Shown here piece by piece: positions 13,278 through 20,498 of a DNA stretch of 23,679 nt (position 1 is the stretch's first letter; each line of letters begins with the position of its first letter). The DNA is taken from contig CAZCPY010000043.1 in the NCBI GenBank assembly GCA_964499865.1, positions 1 to 23,679 of the forward strand. Reading direction: 5' to 3'. The notes below the pieces were generated by a model. It had not been told where the DNA came from, did not search any database, and worked only from the letters and a program-made list of their open reading frames with translations. Both the position numbers and the translations under genes were made by a program. This stretch comes from JANOGU01 sp964499865 (GTDB taxonomy: Bacteria > Pseudomonadota > Alphaproteobacteria > Rhodobacterales > Rhodobacteraceae).

Positions 13278-14801
13278 TCAGAACCGGATCAGCGCCACCA
13301 GCGCGGCCCCTGCCGCGGCGCCCGCGGCGGCCCAGGCCGCGGCGGGCCAGCGGCGCGGCGGGGGTGGGACGGCCGGCTCCGCCTGGCGGATCAACGCGCG
13401 TTCCACGATGCCCGGCAGTTTCGGCCCGAAGCGTGCCAGCACGCGGGCGGTCTGCACCAGATCGCGCACCAGCGCACGCGGCCCGACGTTGCGCGACAGG
13501 TAGCCCTCGACCACCGGGCGGGCCACTTCCCAGATGTTGACCTGCGGGTCGAGCGACCGCGCCACGCCTTCCACCACCACCATGGTGCGCTGCAGAAGGA
13601 TCAGCTCGGTGCGGGTCTGCATGCCGAAGCGCTCGGTCACTTCGAACAGGTAGGCCAGCAGGCGCGCCATCGAGATGCGGCTGGCGTCCATGCCGAAGAT
13701 GGGTTCCCCCACCACCCGCAGGGCGCGGGCAAATTCGTCGATGTCGCGGTCAGGCGGCACGTAGCCCGCCTCGAAATGCACCTCGGCCACGCGGCGGTAG
13801 TCGCGGCGGATGAAGCCGAACAGGATCTCGGCGTAGACCCGGCGGGTGTATTCGTCGAGCCGCCCCATGATGCCGAAGTCATAGGCGATGATCGCCCCGT
13901 CGGCAGCGACCTTGAGGTTGCCCTGGTGCATGTCGGCGTGGAAATAGCCGTCGCGCAGCGCATGGCGCAGGAACAGCGCCAGCACGCGGGACGCCAGTTC
14001 CTTGCGGTCGTGGCCCGCGGCGTCGATGGCGGCGTTGTCGGCCATCGACAGCCCTTCCGCCCAGCCCAGCGTCATCACGCGGCGCCCCGACAGGTGCCAG
14101 ACGGGTTTCGGCACGCGGAAACCGCGGTCCTCTGCGGTGTTGGCCGCGAATTCGCCCGCCGCGGCCGATTCGAGCCGCAGGTCCAGTTCGCCCAGCACCA
14201 CGCCCTCGAAATGCGCGATGACCTCCTTGGGCCTCAGGCGGCGCGCCATCGGCGCCAGCGCGTCGATGATCCAGGCGGCCAGGTAGAAGGCGTCGATGTC
14301 CTTGCGGAAGGCGCGCTCGATCCCCGGCCGCAGCACCTTGACCGCCACATCCGCGCCGCCCTCGGCCAGCGTGGCGCGGTGGACCTGGGCGATGGAGGCG
14401 GCGGCGACGGGCTCGGAGAAGGCAGAGAAGGCCGCGTCGACCTTCACGTCGAGCTCCTGTTCCACCATCGCCCGGGCGGTGGCGGTGGGGAAGGGCGGCA
14501 GCTTGTCCTGCAGGTACTTGAGCTGTTCGGCCAGCGCCTCGCCCACGATGTCGGGTCGGGTGGAGAGGATCTGGCCGAACTTGATGTAGGCGGGGCCGAG
14601 CGCGGTCAGCGCGCGGGTCGCGGGCGGCAGGGCGGGGTCGCCCTTGAGCCCCAGCCAGGCAAAGGGCCAGCCCAGCACGCGGGCGACAAAGCGCAGGCGG
14701 GCCGGGGCGTGGAAGGCCTCGAGCACCACGCCGATGGCGCCGGTGCGTTCCAGCGTCGCCAGCGTGCGCACAAGCCGGACGATATTGTGCGGGCCCCTCA
14801 T
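13278..14801 (-). CDS. ubiB: UbiB, ubiquinone biosynthesis accessory kinase-like protein
   Basis: A 507-residue member of the atypical kinase family (UbiB/COQ8/ADCK) that supports ubiquinone synthesis as an ATPase rather than a typical protein kinase. Visible signatures are the family-specific KxGQ motif (IKFGQILSTRPD, Lys74-Gln77), the Ala-rich loop AAASIAQVH (133-141) that replaces the Gly-rich loop, VAVKV with Lys155, HADMHQGN with Asp290 as the catalytic-loop equivalent, and YDFGIMG with metal-binding Asp308. The C-terminus is a hydrophobic helix (AAWAAAGAAAGAALVALIRF), a probable membrane anchor. ATG 14801 begins the conserved MRGPHNI N-terminus; a longer frame to 14828 adds nine residues that fall partly in the hairpin region. 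It lies 181 bp downstream of ubiE, the gap being filled with hairpins. Confidence 0.96.
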   Translation of the reverse strand: MRGPHNIVRLVRTLATLERTGAIGVVLEAFHAPARLRFVARVLGWPFAWLGLKGDPALPPATRALTALGPAYIKFGQILSTRPDIVGEALAEQLKYLQDKLPPFPTATARAMVEQELDVKVDAAFSAFSEPVAAASIAQVHRATLAEGGADVAVKVLRPGIERAFRKDIDAFYLAAWIIDALAPMARRLRPKEVIAHFEGVVLGELDLRLESAAAGEFAANTAEDRGFRVPKPVWHLSGRRVMTLGWAEGLSMADNAAIDAAGHDRKELASRVLALFLRHALRDGYFHADMHQGNLKVAADGAIIAYDFGIMGRLDEYTRRVYAEILFGFIRRDYRRVAEVHFEAGYVPPDRDIDEFARALRVVGEPIFGMDASRISMARLLAYLFEVTERFGMQTRTELILLQRTMVVVEGVARSLDPQVNIWEVARPVVEGYLSRNVGPRALVRDLVQTARVLARFGPKLPGIVERALIRQAEPAVPPPPRRWPAAAWAAAGAAAGAALVALIRF

Positions 14802-14824
14802 CGGCGCGACGCCGGGGTCTGGAA

Positions 14825-14851
14825 GCAATTTCCTTGAAGAAAGGAAATTGC
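14825..14851. repeat. Palindrome upstream of ubiB (first of two)
   Basis: GCAATTTCCTT (14825-14835) and AAGGAAATTGC (14841-14851) are perfect 11-bp arms around GAAGA. The core resembles the palindrome after uvrC at 4977-4998. It lies about 25 bp before the ubiB start codon on the minus strand, where it would sit in the ubiB leader. Confidence 0.6.
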
Positions 14852-14873
14852 AAAATTCTTCGAAGAATTTTGC
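14850..14873. repeat. 24-bp perfect palindrome upstream of ubiB (second of two)
   Basis: GCAAAATTCTTC (14850-14861) is followed immediately by its reverse complement GAAGAATTTTGC (14862-14873). It shares two bases with the neighbouring palindrome, so the two structures compete or form in tandem. Such a loopless palindrome is AT-rich in an otherwise GC-rich region. Confidence 0.6.
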
Positions 14874-14915
14874 CGCGCCCGGGTGGCGGGACGCGCGCCC
14901 CGCAGCGGCGTTGCA

Positions 14916-14932
14916 GGGGGGCGCTGCCCCCC
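14916..14932 (-). terminator. GC-rich hairpin downstream of ubiE
   Basis: GGGGGGC (14916-14922) and GCCCCCC (14926-14932) form a strong 7-bp stem with a 3-base loop about 50 bp after the ubiE stop on the minus strand. The sequence between it and the stop (about 14935-14974, containing CCCCGGGGTATTTGGGCC) resembles an intergenic element I recall as frequent after genes in Rhodobacteraceae. A terminator or attenuator between ubiE and ubiB is inferred. Confidence 0.5.
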
Positions 14933-14982
14933 GCCTGCGGCTCCCCCCGGGGTATTTGGGCCAAGATGAAGCTGCATGGCGG

Positions 14983-15735
14983 TCAGAGTTTCCAGCCGGA
15001 ATGCAGGGCGGCCACGCCCATCGTCAGGTTCCGCCAGGCGACCTGGCCGAAGCCTGCTGCGCGGATCATCGCGGCGAAGGCCTCCTGGTCCGGGAACCTG
15101 CGGATCGATTCGACGAGATACTGGTAGCTCGCGCGGTCGCCGGTCACCACCTGCCCCATCGCCGGGATGACGTTGAAGGAATAGCGGTCGTAGGCCCAGG
15201 CGAGGGCGGGGTTGGGGAGGCGCGAAAACTCCAGCACGATCAGGCGGCCGCCGGGCTTCAGGACGCGGAAGGCTTCCGTCAGCGCGTCGGCGACGCGGGT
15301 GACGTTGCGGATCCCGAAGCTGATCGTGTAGGCGTCGAAGCTGCGGTCGGGAAAGGGCAGCGCCATCGCGTCGCCCGCGACCCAGGCCAGCCGGTCGGCC
15401 AGTTCGGTGGCGGCAGCGCGCTTGCGGCCTTCGGCCAGCATGTCCTCGGTCATGTCGCAGACGGTGGCTGTCGTGCCGGGCGCGCGGCGCAGGAAGCGGA
15501 AGGCGATGTCGCCGGTGCCGCCCGCCACATCGAGGAGCCGCTGGCCCGGCCGGGGCGCCAACCAATCCATCATCGCGTCCTTCCAGACCCGGTGCAGGCC
15601 GCCCGACATCAGGTCGTTCATCACGTCGTAGCGGGAGGCCACGCGCGAGAAGACGCCGTGCACCATGCCGGCCTTGTCGGCCTCGGGCACCTCCTGGAAG
15701 CCGAAATGCGTGGTCCTGCCGTCGTCGCCCTGCAT
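14983..15735 (-). CDS. ubiE: Ubiquinone/menaquinone C-methyltransferase UbiE
   Basis: A SAM-dependent C-methylase of ubiquinone synthesis, acting on the demethoxy/demethyl benzoquinol ring in the cytoplasm or at the membrane surface. The 250 residues carry the UbiE signature YDVMNDLMSGGLHRVWK (36-52), SAM-binding motif I LLDVAGGTGDIAF (67-79), the motif with acidic Asp in VAGDAMALPFPD, SFGIRNVTRVADAL, and RVLKPGGRLIVLEFS. The second family signature RNLTMGVAALHSGWKL closes the protein. ATG 15735 is used; a longer upstream frame is low-complexity and overlaps the divergent gene. The 73-bp gap to the divergent membrane gene contains GCAGATATACC (15761-15771), which may hold promoter elements in either direction. 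UbiB follows on the same strand after a hairpin-rich gap. Confidence 0.96.
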   Translation of the reverse strand: MQGDDGRTTHFGFQEVPEADKAGMVHGVFSRVASRYDVMNDLMSGGLHRVWKDAMMDWLAPRPGQRLLDVAGGTGDIAFRFLRRAPGTTATVCDMTEDMLAEGRKRAAATELADRLAWVAGDAMALPFPDRSFDAYTISFGIRNVTRVADALTEAFRVLKPGGRLIVLEFSRLPNPALAWAYDRYSFNVIPAMGQVVTGDRASYQYLVESIRRFPDQEAFAAMIRAAGFGQVAWRNLTMGVAALHSGWKL

Positions 15736-15808
15736 GCGTCCGCCCCGGTTCTGCCGCGATGCAGATATACCCCGGCGGCGAAAAGGAAAACCGCCAAGGG
15801 GGTGCGGC

Positions 15809-16465
15809 ATGGACGTCTGGCGCGAGATCACGGGCAGCGGCTGGTATCCGGCCGGCGCCATGGTGCTGGGGATGGGTCTTTGGCTTGCCGCCTGGGCAGC
15901 CGAGCGGCGACGCGCGCAGCGGCTGCGCGGGCAGGTCGGGCGGACCTGGGAGGCGCGGCTGGGACAGCCCTTGCCCGCGCCGATCACGCTGCTGGCGTCC
16001 CTGGGGGAGGCGCGGGGGCCGCGGGTGTCGGCCGATGCGCTGGTGATGACGGTGACGCCGGGGGTGCGGCTGATCTCGGTCGGGCTGACGGCGGTGTTCC
16101 TGTGGCTGATCTGGCAATCGCCGGGGGCCGGAGAGACGGGTCCGATGGGCGAGATGGTGCCGGGCGGCCCGTGGGTGAAGGCGGGGCTGACGGCGCTGGT
16201 GGTCCTGGGCGTGCTGCACCAGTTCCTGTTCGAGGCGCGCGTCGACCGCGACCGGCTGGTGACGGAGACGCTGCTGGTCTGGCGGCGCGAATACGCCTGG
16301 CGCGACCTGCAGGGGATCGCCGACAGCGGCGCCTACGAATACCGGCTGGATTTCGGCGCGCGGCGCATGCGGCTGCCGAAATACCTTGTGGGGATGCCGG
16401 GTTTGCTGAACTTTCTGGGCGAGGTGCTGGCCCGGAACTTTGATGCCCGAACTGCCCGAGGTTGA
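15809..16465 (+). CDS. Membrane protein with PH-like C-terminal region, unknown function
   Basis: A 218-residue inner-membrane protein with three predicted helices: residues about 13-31 (PAGAMVLGMGLWLAAWAA), 86-103 (RLISVGLTAVFLWLIW) and 124-141 (KAGLTALVVLGVLHQFLF). The remaining C-terminal part (about 145-205) reads as beta strands: VDRDRLVTETLLVWRREYAW, DSGAYEYRLDFG, RRMRLPKYLVG, reminiscent of bacterial PH (bPH) domains that follow membrane helices. This resemblance is structural intuition only. The start ATG 15809 has AAGGGGG at 15796-15802. Its last 23 bp overlap the start of mutM in another frame, so the two are co-transcribed; a DNA-repair role is not implied. Confidence 0.75.
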   Translation: MDVWREITGSGWYPAGAMVLGMGLWLAAWAAERRRAQRLRGQVGRTWEARLGQPLPAPITLLASLGEARGPRVSADALVMTVTPGVRLISVGLTAVFLWLIWQSPGAGETGPMGEMVPGGPWVKAGLTALVVLGVLHQFLFEARVDRDRLVTETLLVWRREYAWRDLQGIADSGAYEYRLDFGARRMRLPKYLVGMPGLLNFLGEVLARNFDARTARG

Positions 16466-17288
16466 AACCGTCCGCCGCGGGCTTGCGCCCGTGCTGGAAG
16501 GCGCGCGCATCGCGCGGGCCGAGGTCAACCGCCCCGACCTGCGCTGGCCCCTGCCCGCGCGGATGGCCGAACGGCTGGCCGGCGCGCGGGTCATTAGCCT
16601 CAGGCGGCGGTCGAAGTACATCCTGGCCGACCTGTCCACCGGCGAGACGCTGCTGATGCACCTGGGCATGTCGGGCCGCGTGCTGGTGTCGGGGGCTTTG
16701 GTCGGCGCCTTTCACCACGACCATCCGGCGCCGCAGAAGCATGACCATGTCGTGCTGCACCTTGACGGCGGGGCGCGCGTCACCTTCAACGACGCCCGCC
16801 GCTTCGGCGCCATGGACCTGATGCCTACGGGGTCCGAGGCGGCGCATCCGCTGCTGGCGGGGCTGGGGCCGGAGCCCCTGGGCAACGGGTTCTCCGAAGC
16901 CCACCTGCTGGCGCGGCTGGCCGGGCGGCGCACGCCGGTGAAGGCGGCGCTGCTGGACCAGACCGTCGTGGCGGGCCTGGGCAACATCTATGTGGCCGAG
17001 GCGCTGTTCCGCGCCCGCATCTCGCCGCGCAGGCTGGCGGGCAACCTCGGGCCGGCCCGCATTGCGCGCCTGGTGCCCGCGATCCGCGAGACGCTGGCCG
17101 AGGCGATCGCGGCCGGAGGCTCGTCCTTGCGCGACTACCGGCAGGCGGATGGCGAGCTTGGCTATTTCCAGCATGCCTTCCGCGTCTACGGGCGCGAAGG
17201 CCAGCCCTGCCCGGTCTGCGGCACCGCCGTCGTTCGCATCGTGCAGTCGGGCCGGTCGAGCTACTTCTGCCCCGCCTGCCAGAGGTGA
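16443..17288 (+). CDS. mutM: Formamidopyrimidine-DNA glycosylase
   Basis: Base-excision repair enzyme that removes 8-oxoguanine and formamidopyrimidines and then cleaves the abasic site by beta/delta elimination. The 281 residues begin with MPELPEVETVRRGL, giving the catalytic N-terminal Pro2 (after Met removal) and Glu3. Lys58 in RRRSKYI is the conserved lysine; HLGMSGR (about 75-81) and FNDARRFG follow. The H2TH helices contain LLDQTVVAGLGNIYVAEALF, and the C-terminal zinc finger has CPVC and CPAC, spaced as in functional enzymes. The start must be ATG 16443 because the Pro directly after Met is the nucleophile. It overlaps the upstream membrane gene by 23 bp. The enoyl-CoA hydratase gene follows after 62 bp. 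Confidence 0.97.
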   Translation: MPELPEVETVRRGLAPVLEGARIARAEVNRPDLRWPLPARMAERLAGARVISLRRRSKYILADLSTGETLLMHLGMSGRVLVSGALVGAFHHDHPAPQKHDHVVLHLDGGARVTFNDARRFGAMDLMPTGSEAAHPLLAGLGPEPLGNGFSEAHLLARLAGRRTPVKAALLDQTVVAGLGNIYVAEALFRARISPRRLAGNLGPARIARLVPAIRETLAEAIAAGGSSLRDYRQADGELGYFQHAFRVYGREGQPCPVCGTAVVRIVQSGRSSYFCPACQR

Positions 17289-17350
17289 CTTGATCCCCGC
17301 GCCCCGGGTGGTAGGTATCGCCCCCGATGCCGCAACCCGGGGGGGAACGG

Positions 17351-18127
17351 ATGGCCTACGAGACGCTGATCGTGTCGGTCGAGGACTATGTGGCCCTGAT
17401 CCGGCTGAACAGGCCCGACCAGATGAACGCGCTGAACGCCACGCTGATCGCCGAACTGGCGGCGGCGCTCGGCGAGGCGGACCGCAACGACAAGGTGCGC
17501 TGCATCGTGCTGACGGGGTCGGACAAGGCCTTCGCCGCAGGGGCCGACATCCGCGACATGGCCGAGGCGAGCTTTGTCGACGTCTTCGCCGGCGACACCT
17601 TCGGCGCCGAGACGGATGCCATCCTGCGGGTGCGCAAGCCGATCATCGCCGCCGTCGCAGGCTATGCGCTGGGCGGGGGGTGCGAGCTTGCGATGATGTG
17701 CGACTTCATCATCGCCGCCGACACCGCCAAGTTCGGCCAGCCCGAGATCAACCTGGGCGTGGTGGCGGGCATGGGCGGCACGCAGCGGCTGACGCGTTTC
17801 GTCGGCAAGTCCAAGTCGATGGACATGCATCTGACCGGCCGCTTCATGGATGCGGCCGAGGCGGAACGGTCGGGCCTCGTGTCCCGCGTGGTGCCCGCCA
17901 AGTCGCTTCTGGAAGAGGCGATGAAGGCCGCGGGCAAGATCGCCGAGAAGTCGGCGCTGACGGTGATGGCGGTCAAGGAGGCGGTCAACCGCGCGCAGGA
18001 GGTGTCGCTGCGCGAGGGCCTGCTGTTCGAACGCCGCCTGTTCCACGCGCTGTTCGCGACCGAGGACCAGAAGGAAGGCATGGCGGCCTTCCTCGAAAAG
18101 CGTCAGCCGCAGTTCCGCGACCGCTGA
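17351..18127 (+). CDS. Enoyl-CoA hydratase/isomerase
   Basis: A 258-residue crotonase-family protein that most likely adds water to 2-enoyl-CoA in fatty-acid oxidation. Family elements are LNRPDQMNALN (19-29), the oxyanion-hole segment AAGADIRDM (62-70), YALGGGCELAMMCD (105-118) with Glu112, and FGQPEINLGVVAGMGGTQRL (128-147) with Glu132. Glu112 and Glu132 are 20 residues apart, matching the two catalytic glutamates of rat mitochondrial hydratase (144/164), so true hydratase activity is well supported. The C-terminal helices end FLEKRQPQFRDR. ATG 17351 follows GGGGGAA. The chromosomal place between mutM and rpsT is typical of Rhodobacteraceae. A dedicated chain-length or pathway cannot be assigned. 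Confidence 0.94.
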   Translation: MAYETLIVSVEDYVALIRLNRPDQMNALNATLIAELAAALGEADRNDKVRCIVLTGSDKAFAAGADIRDMAEASFVDVFAGDTFGAETDAILRVRKPIIAAVAGYALGGGCELAMMCDFIIAADTAKFGQPEINLGVVAGMGGTQRLTRFVGKSKSMDMHLTGRFMDAAEAERSGLVSRVVPAKSLLEEAMKAAGKIAEKSALTVMAVKEAVNRAQEVSLREGLLFERRLFHALFATEDQKEGMAAFLEKRQPQFRDR

Positions 18128-18154
18128 GCAGGACCGCGGGGCGGGCAGGTCGGG

Positions 18155-18183
18155 TTGACAATGCCGCGAGTCGCCCGTAATGG
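18155..18183 (+). promoter_or_regulatory. Sigma-70 promoter of rpsT
   Basis: A perfect -35 TTGACA (18155-18160), a 17-bp spacer and a -10-like TAATGG (18178-18183) precede rpsT by 32 bp, leaving a leader of about 25 nt that contains the AGGA ribosome-binding sequence. This is the best promoter I can see in the window and fits a highly expressed ribosomal protein. Confidence 0.75.
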
Positions 18184-18215
18184 CCCGGGCTCAAAGTTGC
18201 AGGAACTCCGCCGCC

Positions 18216-18494
18216 ATGGCCAATACCGCCCAGTCCAAGAAGCGTGCCCGCCAGGGTGAGGCGCGCGCTGCCGTGAACAAGTCGCGCAAGTCGCGCATCC
18301 GCACCTTCGTGCGCAAGGTCGAGGAAGCCATCGTCTCGGGCGACCCGGCGGCGGCGGCGGCGGCGCTGCGGGCGGCCCAGCCGGAGCTTGCGCGCGGCGT
18401 GTCCAAGGGCGTGCTGCACAAGAACACCGTGGCACGCAAGATGTCGCGCCTGTCGGCCCGCGTGAAGGCCGTCGCGGTCCCCGCCACCGCCTGA
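18216..18494 (+). CDS. rpsT: 30S ribosomal protein S20
   Basis: A 92-residue, strongly basic, helical protein that binds 16S rRNA early in small-subunit assembly. The N-terminus MANTAQSKKRARQ and the helices VNKSRKSRIRTFVRKVEEAI and GVLHKNTVARKMSRLSARV are diagnostic of S20. ATG 18216 gives the standard N-terminus; an upstream extension in the same frame adds only 12 unrelated residues. It has its own promoter and a strong intrinsic terminator, so it is a monocistronic unit between the enoyl-CoA hydratase and dnaA. S20 is known to repress its own translation in E. coli; nothing in this leader shows that directly. Confidence 0.97.
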   Translation: MANTAQSKKRARQGEARAAVNKSRKSRIRTFVRKVEEAIVSGDPAAAAAALRAAQPELARGVSKGVLHKNTVARKMSRLSARVKAVAVPATA

Positions 18495-18520
18495 CGGGGC
18501 ACCCGTCGCCCGGCCATCAT

Positions 18521-18547
18521 GGCGCGCCCCCGCGGGGCGCGCCTTTT
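18521..18547 (+). terminator. Intrinsic terminator of rpsT
   Basis: GGCGCGCCCC (18521-18530) and GGGGCGCGCC (18534-18543) form a perfect 10-bp stem with loop CGC, followed directly by TTTT (18544-18547), 26 bp after the rpsT stop. Confidence 0.85.
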
Positions 18548-18971
18548 GCGTTTCCGGCCCGCGGCGGGCGCTGGGCGTGGCAGGTTTGCACGGGCCGCGG
18601 GATTCGATGGCCGAAAGCGCTGTCAAGCAACTTGTTCGGTTGCCCTGCCGCGCGCGGGGTTGCTAGCGTTCTTGGGCGATTCACTCGTCCGGGGGGACAG
18701 GGCAGGGTCGCGGTCCATGACCGGCCGTTGATGCTGCCTGCATGTGCGGGGCTGGAAATGCGTTCGCGATCAACTGTTTAGGGTCTGCACGCCAAAGGCG
18801 GCAGGGGGTTATGGCGAACCGTGCCGCAGATGGCGGCGTGGCTTGTCCGTGCGCTTTGCCGACCGGGCTGCGCCCGCCCCCGCGATGGGGAACGCGCCTG
18901 CGTCAGAGGCCCCCACCACGGGCCGCAAGATGCAGGCCGTGCGGGCGACAGGGCAGACGGAACAGGGCGCA
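18548..18971. other. Long leader region upstream of dnaA
   Basis: The 477 bp between rpsT and dnaA hold the rpsT terminator, then this stretch of about 420 bp with no supported gene. TTGCCC (18640-18645) and TGCTAG (18661-18666) are a weak promoter-like pair with a 15-bp spacer. CAAG and CTTG around CAA (within 18625-18634) form a small inverted repeat. GATTC (the GANTC methylation motif) occurs at 18601-18605 and 18678-18682. No cluster of TTATCCACA-type DnaA boxes is visible, so I do not call an origin here. The dnaA frame stays open upstream to about 18744, but the translated extension looks non-coding. Confidence 0.4.
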
Positions 18972-20318
18972 ATGACGCAGGACAGCTGGCTCGCGGCGCG
19001 CGAGGACCTTCGCGTGCGGGTCGGGCGAGAGAACTACGCGCGCTGGATCGAGCCCTTGCGGCTGGTCGGCGTGGCCGATGGCGTTGTCCGCTTTGCCGTT
19101 CCGTCCACTTTCGTGGGCGACTGGGTGGGGCGCACCTATGCCGACATGGTGCTGGCCGCGCTGAGCCAGCACGGCGTGGCGGCCGAACGGCTGGAATGCG
19201 TGCTGGACGCCGCGCCGAAACCTGCCGCCGCGACGCGGGCCAGGGCCTCGCGCAGCCGGCCGCAGGCGGGCGACGACCTGCCCAGCGCGCCGCTCGACCC
19301 CAAGTTCACCTTCGACGGATTCGTCGTGGGCAAGCCCAATGCGCTGGCCCATGCCGCCGCCCGCCGCGTGGCGCTTGGCGGGGCGCCGACCTTCAACCCG
19401 CTGTTCCTCTACGGCGGCGTGGGCCTGGGCAAGACCCACCTGATCCACGCCATCGCCCATGAACTGCGCGCCCGCCAGCCCGAGATGCGCGTGCTGTACC
19501 TGTCGGCCGAACAGTTCATGTACCGCTTCGTGCAGGCGCTGCGGGAAAAGACCCAGATCGAGTTCAAGCAACTGTTCCGGTCGGTCGACGTGCTGATGGT
19601 CGACGACGTGCAGTTCATCGCGGGCAAGGATTCCACGCAGGAGGAATTCTTCCACACCTTCAACGCGCTGATCGACAACAACAGGCAGATCGTGATCTCG
19701 GCCGACCGGGCGCCGGGCGAGATCAAGGACCTGGAGGAACGCATCAAGTCGCGCCTGCAGTGCGGCCTGGTCGTCGACCTGCACCCGGCGGATTACGAGC
19801 TGCGGCTGGGCATCCTGCATTCCAAATGCGACTGGTACCGCCGCGAATACCCCGGCCTCGTGATCGCGCCCGGCGTGCTGGAGTTCCTGGCCCACCGCAT
19901 CGCCACCAACGTCCGCGTGCTGGAAGGCGCGCTGACGCGGCTGTTCGCCTTCGCCAGCCTCGTCGGGCGCGACATCACGCTGGAGCTGACGCAGGACTGC
20001 CTGGCCGACATCCTGCGGTCATCCGACCGCAAGGTCACGGTCGAGGAGATCCAGCGCAAGGTCGCCGACCATTACAGCGTGCGGCTGTCCGACCTGATCG
20101 GGCCGAAACGCATGCGCACCATCGCCCGGCCGCGGCAGGTGGCGATGTACCTGTCCAAGCAGCTCACCACCCGGTCGCTGCCCGACATCGGCCGCCGCTT
20201 CGGCGGGCGCGACCACACCACCATCCTGCACGGCGTCAAGAAGATCGAGGAACTGGCCGCCACCGACAGCCAGCTGTCCGACGACATCCAGATGCTGAAG
20301 CGGCTGCTGCAGGGCTGA
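18972..20318 (+). CDS. dnaA: Chromosomal replication initiator DnaA
   Basis: The AAA+ initiator that binds origin DnaA boxes and opens the duplex. The 448 residues show all four domains: domain I (MTQDSWLAAREDL to about 75, with YARWIEPL), a short disordered Pro/Ala/Arg linker as domain II (about 80-105), domain III from FTFDGFVVGKPNALAH with Walker A GGVGLGKTH (148-156), Walker B VLMVDDVQFIAGK (about 203-215) and sensor region ISADRAPGEIKDLEERIKSRL, and domain IV with the DnaA signature GRDHTTILHGVKKI (about 412-425). ATG 18972 is chosen because it begins the usual MTQDSW and has AGGG 4 bases upstream; ATG 18930 would add 14 residues. No dnaN or recF follows, in line with the scattered arrangement in Rhodobacteraceae. 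Confidence 0.98.
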   Translation: MTQDSWLAAREDLRVRVGRENYARWIEPLRLVGVADGVVRFAVPSTFVGDWVGRTYADMVLAALSQHGVAAERLECVLDAAPKPAAATRARASRSRPQAGDDLPSAPLDPKFTFDGFVVGKPNALAHAAARRVALGGAPTFNPLFLYGGVGLGKTHLIHAIAHELRARQPEMRVLYLSAEQFMYRFVQALREKTQIEFKQLFRSVDVLMVDDVQFIAGKDSTQEEFFHTFNALIDNNRQIVISADRAPGEIKDLEERIKSRLQCGLVVDLHPADYELRLGILHSKCDWYRREYPGLVIAPGVLEFLAHRIATNVRVLEGALTRLFAFASLVGRDITLELTQDCLADILRSSDRKVTVEEIQRKVADHYSVRLSDLIGPKRMRTIARPRQVAMYLSKQLTTRSLPDIGRRFGGRDHTTILHGVKKIEELAATDSQLSDDIQMLKRLLQG

Positions 20319-20357
20319 TGCGCCCCCGACACATTCTCAACCCTCCGGTGAAGCGCC

Positions 20358-20453
20358 TCCCCTCCCCCTCGTGGGGAGGGGATGGGGGAGGGGGGTTCCA
20401 CCTCGACACGCAGGCCCCCCCCACCCTCTCCCTCCCCCACGAGGGGGGAGGGA
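20358..20453. repeat. Inverted pair of REP-like GC-rich palindromes between dnaA and the aldo/keto reductase gene
   Basis: Two related hairpins lie in opposite orientation. The first has arms TCCCCTCCCC (20358-20367) and GGGGAGGGGA (20373-20382) around CTCGT; the second has TCCCTCCCCC (20429-20438) and GGGGGAGGGA (20444-20453) around ACGAG. The loops are reverse complements, and flanking G-runs (GGGGGAGGGGGG at about 20384-20395; a C-run at 20415-20422) also mirror each other. The pair resembles bacterial BIME/REP elements and sits between convergent genes, where it could end transcription in both directions. Confidence 0.65.
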
Positions 20454-20498
20454 AGCACCCGATGGGCAGAGCGTCGGCCCGGGTCCGGTCCTTGGGCC

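Noticed and set aside
18548..18971. Possible chromosomal origin next to dnaA.
   Set aside because: No cluster of TTATCCACA-like boxes and no AT-rich unwinding stretch is visible there, and dnaN, recF, parAB or mnmG are not adjacent.
18744..18971. N-terminal extension of DnaA in the open upstream frame.
   Set aside because: DnaA proteins begin at the MTQDSW-type sequence; the upstream translation has no resemblance to domain I, and a ribosome-binding site lies directly before 18972.
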